Positions 1-5,045 of a stretch of 5,045 nt of DNA are shown piece after piece (the stretch's first letter is position 1; each line of letters starts with the position of its first letter). The notes beneath the pieces are model-generated. The model was not told where the DNA came from, ran no database searches, and saw nothing but the letters and a program-made list of their open reading frames with translations. The translations under genes were made by a program, and so were the position numbers. Source of the DNA: Caldithrix sp. (GTDB lineage Bacteria; KSB1; UBA2214; DYKH01); assembly GCA_020722685.1 (NCBI GenBank), contig DYKH01000300.1, forward strand, positions 1 to 5,045, written 5' to 3'.

Positions 1-4
1 CATC

Positions 5-3000
5 TTGAACAACCATAAAGCACATTTTACTAAAAAGCAAAAGGTCGTTCGACTTGTTGATTATCTACTGAGACTAGCGAACCTGCATACAAAGATTATC
101 CGAGATATTGCAGAATACGAAAAAGTGCTTTGGTTATCTGAGATACCACATGAAAGGGAATGTTTCACGCAGGCATGGGGAAGCGATGAGGAACATGAGC
201 CGTACGAATGGCTGGAAGTGCAAAACAGGCGAGAGCCAGAATTGCCAACCGTACCTCCTACTTGCAAAGAATGGGTGAACCTATCGGCACTCCTAAACAA
301 GAACGACTTACCCAAACTCCTTCCACAAATCACGCGACAAATCCAGAATCCCAATTGGCACGAGGGATCGGACCAATCGGAGACTATCTCGCACACCGAA
401 CAGCTTGAAGATCATTCGGAGATTCAACGAGCATGGAACAGATATGTCAAAGAGAAATGGTTACCATGGATGGAGGAACACAATTCGTGGGAGAAAGTTC
501 ACAAGGTCTATTCCAAACTCTTTGCTATCCAACAATCGCAAGTCAAGCTTGGCGAGGAATACGAACTGGTGCTGGGTTTGGGTCTACTGACTTGGCAGAC
601 GCCAACCGGGCAGCGTGTCCGACGACATTTGATTGTCGCCGACGCCATACTGGAATTCGAGGCACGCTTAGGCAAATTCACCGTACGGTCGCATACCGAA
701 GGAGCCAAAGTGCGGCCCGAACTTGACATGCTGGACATCGAGGATCAACCAGCACGCGCAGAAGAAACCGCGAGGACTTCTTTAGCAGCAGCTGAAGACG
801 ATCCATGGGAGAAAGAATGCGTTGAAGGTGTGCTTCAGGCCTTGGTGCATTCGATTAACTCACAAGGAGATTATGACGGATCGCTGGAAGCAAAAGGAAT
901 CCGTGCTACGGAAAAACCCATTGTGGAATATGCTCCCGCCCTTATTCTGCGAAAGCGCTCTGCCAAAGGTCTTACTGAGACCTTGAAACGGATTAAGGAA
1001 CAGATAGAAGAGGGCGTAAACTTCCCCAGTGGATTCGCCGACCTCGCAGAAATCCGTTCTCAGGATAGCCGCGAACCACCCGGTGATTCGGACGAGGTGG
1101 TCCCGGCATTTGACGGCGAGGTCTTCTTCCCTAAACCATCGAACGATGAGCAACGCCGCATCGTCGACAAGATTCGAGCTGCGGATGGCGTACTCGTGCA
1201 GGGGCCACCTGGCACAGGCAAATCCCATACCATAGCAAATCTTATTTGCCACTTGCTTGCTACGGGCCAACGTACACTGATCACAGCGAAAACGCCGCGC
1301 GCACTTCAAGTTCTTGAAGGACTTTTGCCTGATGAGTTGCGTCCCCTCTGCATCAATCTTCTTGGCAGTGGACTTGAGGAACGCCGCTCTCTCGAATCCA
1401 GCGTTGGCGGCATTCTGCGGAAGAATGAGGAGTGGGACATAGGTCGCGCTGAGCGTGAACGTAAGGAACTGGAAAAGCGTCTGCAGACACTCCGCGAGGA
1501 GAAAGCGGAGATCAACCGGCAGCTCCGTGCCATCCGGGAATCCGAAACGCACACGCATTCCATTGGGGAAGGAGCCTATCGAGGGACAGCGGCCAGAATT
1601 GCCGAAGCGGTTAACCGGGATCGAATCGACTACAAATGGTTCACTGATTCCATTCCTCAGAATAAAGCATGCCCTATATCTCCGGAGGCTTTCCAGAAAG
1701 TTCTTAATGCGTTGCGACAATTCACACCAGAGAAGAAACGGGAACTGAAACTTAAATATCCTGATGCATTGCAATCTACCGAATATTTTGCCAATTTGGT
1801 GGAGAACGAGAAAGAAGCAATCGAAGAAGAGAAAAGTTGTCTCTATGGGGCTGATGAACATATTGTTGATCTGTTGGTAAGAAACGATACTCACGCTATC
1901 GAGGCGATACGTGGAGCTTTCTCAACTTTTCGGAATGCTGTAAGAAGCCTCCTTGCAATGCCACATCCATGGATGAATAATGCATTGCGCGATATTCTGG
2001 GAGGCAATTCGATCTTTTGGCATGAACTTTTGCGTGATACTAGCGCCGCTATTGCCTCAGTAGAACAAATTGTTGCGTTCGCAGATGAAACTAGCATCGA
2101 ATTCACGGATATCTCCGACATTAAAAATCTATATAAGGACGCTAGAATACTGAAAAAGCACATGGAGAATGGTGGGAAACTAGGTTGGGGAATGTTTCGC
2201 CCGAGGCTGGTGAAAGAGCGATTATACGTTATCAAAACTGTGAAGATTGGAGGACACCCATGCTCCACAGTCGAACATTTTTCAAGTCTTGTCAAAGCAC
2301 TATATGTTCGCATTGAATGTGAAAAGGCATGGGGTTTCTGGAAAGGGCGAAGTGAAAAAATTGGGAGATCCTACGTTCTCCAACTCGCCGCTCTCAAGTC
2401 TTTGCGCGACGCGCTCAGAAACGCCTTGGCGCTGGAAGAACTTATTGACAAATGCCGTGTAATGCTGAAGCAATGTCCAGGCATAGGCGAACCCGTATGG
2501 GCCGACGATTCCCAGATCGAGAGGGTCATCTTATCGTGTAGTCTTGCATTGGGTCGTATTCGCAAGCGACTTGCCACTGAGGAAATTCAAAATATTGAAA
2601 TTTCGATCTCGCGCATGGCTGACATGGGTAGCATACATCCGGTGACAAAAGAATTGCTGAAGGCCATTCGAAGCCGCGATGTGAGCCTATATGCACAGTG
2701 TGTAAAGAAGATCCAAGATCTGAAGACACAGAATCAACGCTTTAAGCATGTTATAGAAGAACTCGATAAACTGCACTCTGATCTTCCGCAATTAACGGAA
2801 TCCTTGGTAAAAACTTGCAACGAGCCCTATTGGGACGATCGGATCAAACACATTGGTGATGCCTGGAATTGGGGGCAGGCGCGGTACTGGATAGAGGATT
2901 ACATAAAAAAGGAAGATGCGCCGGCGCTCGCTAAGCGCACCGAGCAGATCGAGGACGAGGTAAACAACATTATCGCAAAGCTTGCCGCGCTTCACGCCTG

Positions 3001-4501
3001 GTCATTCAGTTTCTCTAGACTCAATGAAGACCATCGTCGCCACATGGAAGCCTGGCAGCAGTCCATGCGGCGGCTTGGTAAGGGGACGGGGAAGCATGCG
3101 GCACGCCATCGTCGCGAAGCTCAAGAGCATCTCAATGCATGTCGCGAGGCAGTTCCAGCATGGGTGATGCCACTGCATCGCGTTTGGGATACCATATCTC
3201 CCGCACCCGGCATGTTCGATGTGATTATCGTTGACGAGGCTTCGCAATGTGGGCTAGAGGGTCTACCATTATTTTATCTGGGTAAAAAAGTGATAATCGT
3301 TGGCGACGACAAGCAGATAAGTCCGGATGCTATAGGTATTCCTCGCGATACGGTTCACCGCCTTATGGAAGAGTTTCTTTACGATTTCATATTCAAGTCG
3401 TCCTTTGATATTGAAAGCAGCTTATTCGATCACGGGAAACTTCGGTATGGAACTCAACGTATTACACTTCGCGAACACTTCCGCTGTATGCCAGAGATCA
3501 TACGTTTCAGCAACGACCTTTCCTATTCGGATACACCGTTGATTCCTTTGAGGCAATATGGCCCGAACAGGCTACCACCGCTTGAGCATGTCTTTGTAAG
3601 CGGGGGGTATCGGGAAGGTTCAAACAACCAAGTGATCAACCAACCAGAGGCCAAAGCAATTGTCGAAAGAATATCCAAAATGTGCAATGACAGCAGATAT
3701 GATGGTAAGACGATGGGCGTGGTGGTTCTTCAAGGTGAAGCACAAGCAGCCTTGATTGAGAGTCAATTACTTGAAAAAATAGGAGCCGAGGAAATGGAAA
3801 AACGCCGCCTTGTTTGCGGAAATCCCTATAGCTTCCAGGGGGATGAGCGCGATATTATGTTGCTGTCCCTCGTCGCGGCCAGCAATGAAAGAATTGGGCC
3901 TTTAACAAAAGCAGCTGACGAACGGCGATTTAATGTCGCGGCAAGCCGCGCCAGAGATCAAATGATTCTTTTCCATTCCGTAACCAGTGATTATCTCAGT
4001 GTCTATGACCTGCGGCTAAGGTTGCTCAATTTCTTCGAAAACACAAAGCCGCAACAGATTGCCGGAATTGAACGAAATGAACTGGAGCGACGGGCATACG
4101 AGGATAATCGGAGTGTTATGAGTCCTCCCGCGCCATTCGATAGCTGGTTCGAGGTAGATGTTGCCTTGGAACTGCTTCGCAAGAATTTCACAGTTCTTTC
4201 ACAGTACAAAGTTGCAGGCAAAAGAATTGACCTCGTGGTTGAGGGCGGACAGGCTCGGCTGGCGGTTGAGTGCGATGGAGACAATTGGCACGGTGCTGAC
4301 TCTTACGAGGCAGACATGCAACGCCAACGGCAATTGGAGCGATGTGGTTGGGAGTTCTTCCGCGTGAGAGAATCAGCCTTTTATGCAAACAAAGAGACCG
4401 CACTTGCAGGGCTCTGGGGAATGTTAGAAGAACGAGGTATTTCTCCAAACTCAAAACGATCAAATTTATCTCGGCAATTTGATGTGGAAAATGATCAATA
4501 G
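5..4501 (+). CDS. SF1 (COG1112/UPF1-like) helicase fused to C-terminal Vsr/DUF559-like nuclease; candidate defence protein
   Basis: This gene probably encodes an ATP-driven nucleic-acid helicase or translocase that delivers a DNA endonuclease; it has no signal peptide or membrane segment, so it should be cytoplasmic. Seen: Q motif (SNDEQRRIV, Q383), Walker A GPPGTGKS (400-407), motif Ia (TLITAKT, 424-430), motif II DEASQ (1077-1081), motif III GDDKQISP (1100-1107), motif IV REHFRC (1156-1161), motif V FQGDERD (1277-1283) and motif VI RRFNVAASRARD (1307-1318). A restriction-endonuclease-like domain (about 1380-1479) has E1383, D1409, the VECDGD segment (1421-1426) and H1429. A coiled coil is likely at 481-520. 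Family knowledge: the N-terminal 375 residues and the GKLGWGMFRP segment (724-733) resemble large bacterial COG1112 proteins of similar length. The TTG at 5 is the first possible start in view, but the frame is open to the edge, so the true start may lie upstream. The next ATG (codon 156) would remove conserved sequence. Helicase plus nuclease identity is secure; an anti-phage role is inference. Confidence 0.93.
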   Translation: MNNHKAHFTKKQKVVRLVDYLLRLANLHTKIIRDIAEYEKVLWLSEIPHERECFTQAWGSDEEHEPYEWLEVQNRREPELPTVPPTCKEWVNLSALLNKNDLPKLLPQITRQIQNPNWHEGSDQSETISHTEQLEDHSEIQRAWNRYVKEKWLPWMEEHNSWEKVHKVYSKLFAIQQSQVKLGEEYELVLGLGLLTWQTPTGQRVRRHLIVADAILEFEARLGKFTVRSHTEGAKVRPELDMLDIEDQPARAEETARTSLAAAEDDPWEKECVEGVLQALVHSINSQGDYDGSLEAKGIRATEKPIVEYAPALILRKRSAKGLTETLKRIKEQIEEGVNFPSGFADLAEIRSQDSREPPGDSDEVVPAFDGEVFFPKPSNDEQRRIVDKIRAADGVLVQGPPGTGKSHTIANLICHLLATGQRTLITAKTPRALQVLEGLLPDELRPLCINLLGSGLEERRSLESSVGGILRKNEEWDIGRAERERKELEKRLQTLREEKAEINRQLRAIRESETHTHSIGEGAYRGTAARIAEAVNRDRIDYKWFTDSIPQNKACPISPEAFQKVLNALRQFTPEKKRELKLKYPDALQSTEYFANLVENEKEAIEEEKSCLYGADEHIVDLLVRNDTHAIEAIRGAFSTFRNAVRSLLAMPHPWMNNALRDILGGNSIFWHELLRDTSAAIASVEQIVAFADETSIEFTDISDIKNLYKDARILKKHMENGGKLGWGMFRPRLVKERLYVIKTVKIGGHPCSTVEHFSSLVKALYVRIECEKAWGFWKGRSEKIGRSYVLQLAALKSLRDALRNALALEELIDKCRVMLKQCPGIGEPVWADDSQIERVILSCSLALGRIRKRLATEEIQNIEISISRMADMGSIHPVTKELLKAIRSRDVSLYAQCVKKIQDLKTQNQRFKHVIEELDKLHSDLPQLTESLVKTCNEPYWDDRIKHIGDAWNWGQARYWIEDYIKKEDAPALAKRTEQIEDEVNNIIAKLAALHAWSFSFSRLNEDHRRHMEAWQQSMRRLGKGTGKHAARHRREAQEHLNACREAVPAWVMPLHRVWDTISPAPGMFDVIIVDEASQCGLEGLPLFYLGKKVIIVGDDKQISPDAIGIPRDTVHRLMEEFLYDFIFKSSFDIESSLFDHGKLRYGTQRITLREHFRCMPEIIRFSNDLSYSDTPLIPLRQYGPNRLPPLEHVFVSGGYREGSNNQVINQPEAKAIVERISKMCNDSRYDGKTMGVVVLQGEAQAALIESQLLEKIGAEEMEKRRLVCGNPYSFQGDERDIMLLSLVAASNERIGPLTKAADERRFNVAASRARDQMILFHSVTSDYLSVYDLRLRLLNFFENTKPQQIAGIERNELERRAYEDNRSVMSPPAPFDSWFEVDVALELLRKNFTVLSQYKVAGKRIDLVVEGGQARLAVECDGDNWHGADSYEADMQRQRQLERCGWEFFRVRESAFYANKETALAGLWGMLEERGISPNSKRSNLSRQFDVENDQ

Positions 4502-5045
4502 GGCAAGACCTGAATTGAGGCTAAATTAGATGACGATGGAATGGGCGACTATGAAAATTCTTAATCTAATGATTTGCAAAACGAATTTGTGGCATCTAGT
4601 TGTAGTTGTAGAGTAAAGGATATCACATTATTAAATCATTTAAATAAAACATTCTCGTAATTACTCAGGTATTGTTGTTTCGAGCAAAAGCGAGAAACCT
4701 TAAACTGTTGGCTAAGATTTCTCAGTCGCTTACGCTCCTCCGAAATTACAGAATAGGCTTTGAATACCATCAAAATTGACATGGCTAAGCAGTTACCCAA
4801 TTTTTGAATTTTTACTGATTTGGTGACGTGGAATCAGGGTATAAATTGGTTGGTTAATTGCATTTCTCCAGGATTTAAACCGATCCCTTATTTCTCTGAA
4901 ATACGACTTGCGCTATGTAACTAATCCGATTTTTTCCCCTCCCTAAGCTGGGCTGAATCTCTACTGTAATTAGATAATGATTGACTGAGATGAGATTAAT
5001 ATCCTAGCAATAAAATTCTATGGTAAAATCCTTTTCGCCGCAGGG
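4502..5045. other. AT-rich intergenic region without a convincing gene
   Basis: This 544-bp stretch after the helicase-nuclease stop is clearly more AT-rich than the gene. Stops are frequent in all frames, and no frame gives a recognisable protein. Its only strong structure is the hairpin repeat at 4673-4750. A 28-codon frame (4530-4616) and a short open frame beginning with ATG at 5020 and running off the right edge are visible, but neither can be supported as a gene. No U-tract terminator follows the large gene closely, and I found no convincing promoter. The gap implies that the helicase-nuclease is not co-transcribed in a tight operon with anything immediately downstream. Confidence 0.7.
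4673..4750. repeat. Imperfect inverted repeat, likely dispersed REP/MITE-like hairpin element
   Basis: The left arm (4673-4702) and right arm (4713-4750) are imperfect reverse complements around a loop of about 10 nt. Paired blocks are TTTCG (4678-4682) with CGAAA (4741-4745), AAGC (4688-4691) with GCTT (4728-4731), GAGAAA (4692-4697) with TTTCTC (4718-4723), and CTTA (4699-4702) with TAAG (4713-4716). The outer ends TGT and ACA also pair. The right arm is 8 nt longer, which leaves bulges. The arm wording (TTTCGAG, then AAGCGA, then GAGAAA) resembles hairpins that I recall as repeated intergenic elements in several bacterial genomes; that part is from memory. No T-run follows either arm, so it is not a classical intrinsic terminator, although the hairpin could still end or stabilise transcripts. 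No transposase is nearby, so any movement would need one supplied in trans. Confidence 0.6.

Noticed and set aside
860..1894. A 344-codon open frame on the minus strand, plus a shorter one at 1891-2313
   Set aside because: Both lie wholly antisense to the conserved helicase frame, including Walker A. Their translations are rich in F, C, R and S and show no motif. They are shadows of codon usage in the plus-strand gene.
4568..4640. 8-bp inverted repeat AATGATTT (4568-4575) and AAATCATT (4633-4640)
   Set aside because: The arms are AT-only apart from one G or C and are separated by 57 nt; such matches are expected by chance in AT-rich DNA.
4815..4837. 6-bp inverted repeat CTGATT / AATCAG around TGACGT, a possible operator
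   Set aside because: The arms are short, there is only one copy, and no convincing promoter or downstream gene is present to regulate.
4981..5016. TTGACT (4981-4986) as a -35 box with TAGCAA (5005-5010) or TAAAAT (5011-5016) as a -10 box
   Set aside because: TAGCAA is a poor -10 match at 18 bp, and TAAAAT has a 24-bp spacer that is too long; no supported gene follows within the window.
5020..5045. ATG at 5020 opening a frame (MVKSFSPQG) that runs off the right edge
   Set aside because: Only nine codons are visible and there is no clear Shine-Dalgarno upstream, so it cannot be told from chance.
5004..5045. Minus-strand frame entering from the right edge and ending at a TAG (complement of 5004-5006), reading PCGEKDFTIEFYC
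   Set aside because: It looks mildly protein-like and could be the tail of a convergent gene, but 13 codons are too few to support a call.

Overview
The window is almost entirely one large protein-coding gene followed by an AT-rich stretch with no convincing gene. The coding frame runs from the left edge (TTG at 5) to a TAG stop at 4499-4501, about 1498 codons. It encodes a superfamily 1 (SF1) helicase of the UPF1/DNA2-like, COG1112-type group, fused at its C-terminus to a Vsr/DUF559-like (REase_MTES_1575-type) nuclease domain of the PD-(D/E)XK fold. All the expected helicase motifs can be read, in order and uninterrupted, and the nuclease keeps its acidic residues and its histidine. The protein therefore looks intact and probably active.

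Layout: 5-1129 is an N-terminal family-specific region. 1130-1320 holds the Q motif, Walker A and motif Ia. 1322-3214 is a very long, mostly helical insertion with a predicted coiled coil near its start. 3215-3970 carries motifs II to VI. 4142-4441 is the nuclease domain. 4502-5045 is noncoding as far as can be seen. Its one clear structure is a 78-bp imperfect inverted repeat at 4673-4750, which looks like a dispersed intergenic hairpin (REP/MITE-like) element.

The gene has balanced, middling GC, while the tail is clearly more AT-rich. The sequence looks bacterial: a compact uninterrupted gene of a family known from bacteria and archaea. It does not allow a confident taxonomic call. There is no rRNA, tRNA, CRISPR array, transposase or second gene.

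Biologically, helicase-nuclease fusions of this kind are found in mobile and defence-related gene neighbourhoods. Some COG1112 helicases joined to nucleases are anti-phage proteins (Mokosh, and the single-gene Hhe type as I recall it). The best hypothesis is a stand-alone DNA-targeting helicase-nuclease, possibly anti-phage. That role is inference: no neighbouring defence gene is visible and the upstream side is outside the window.
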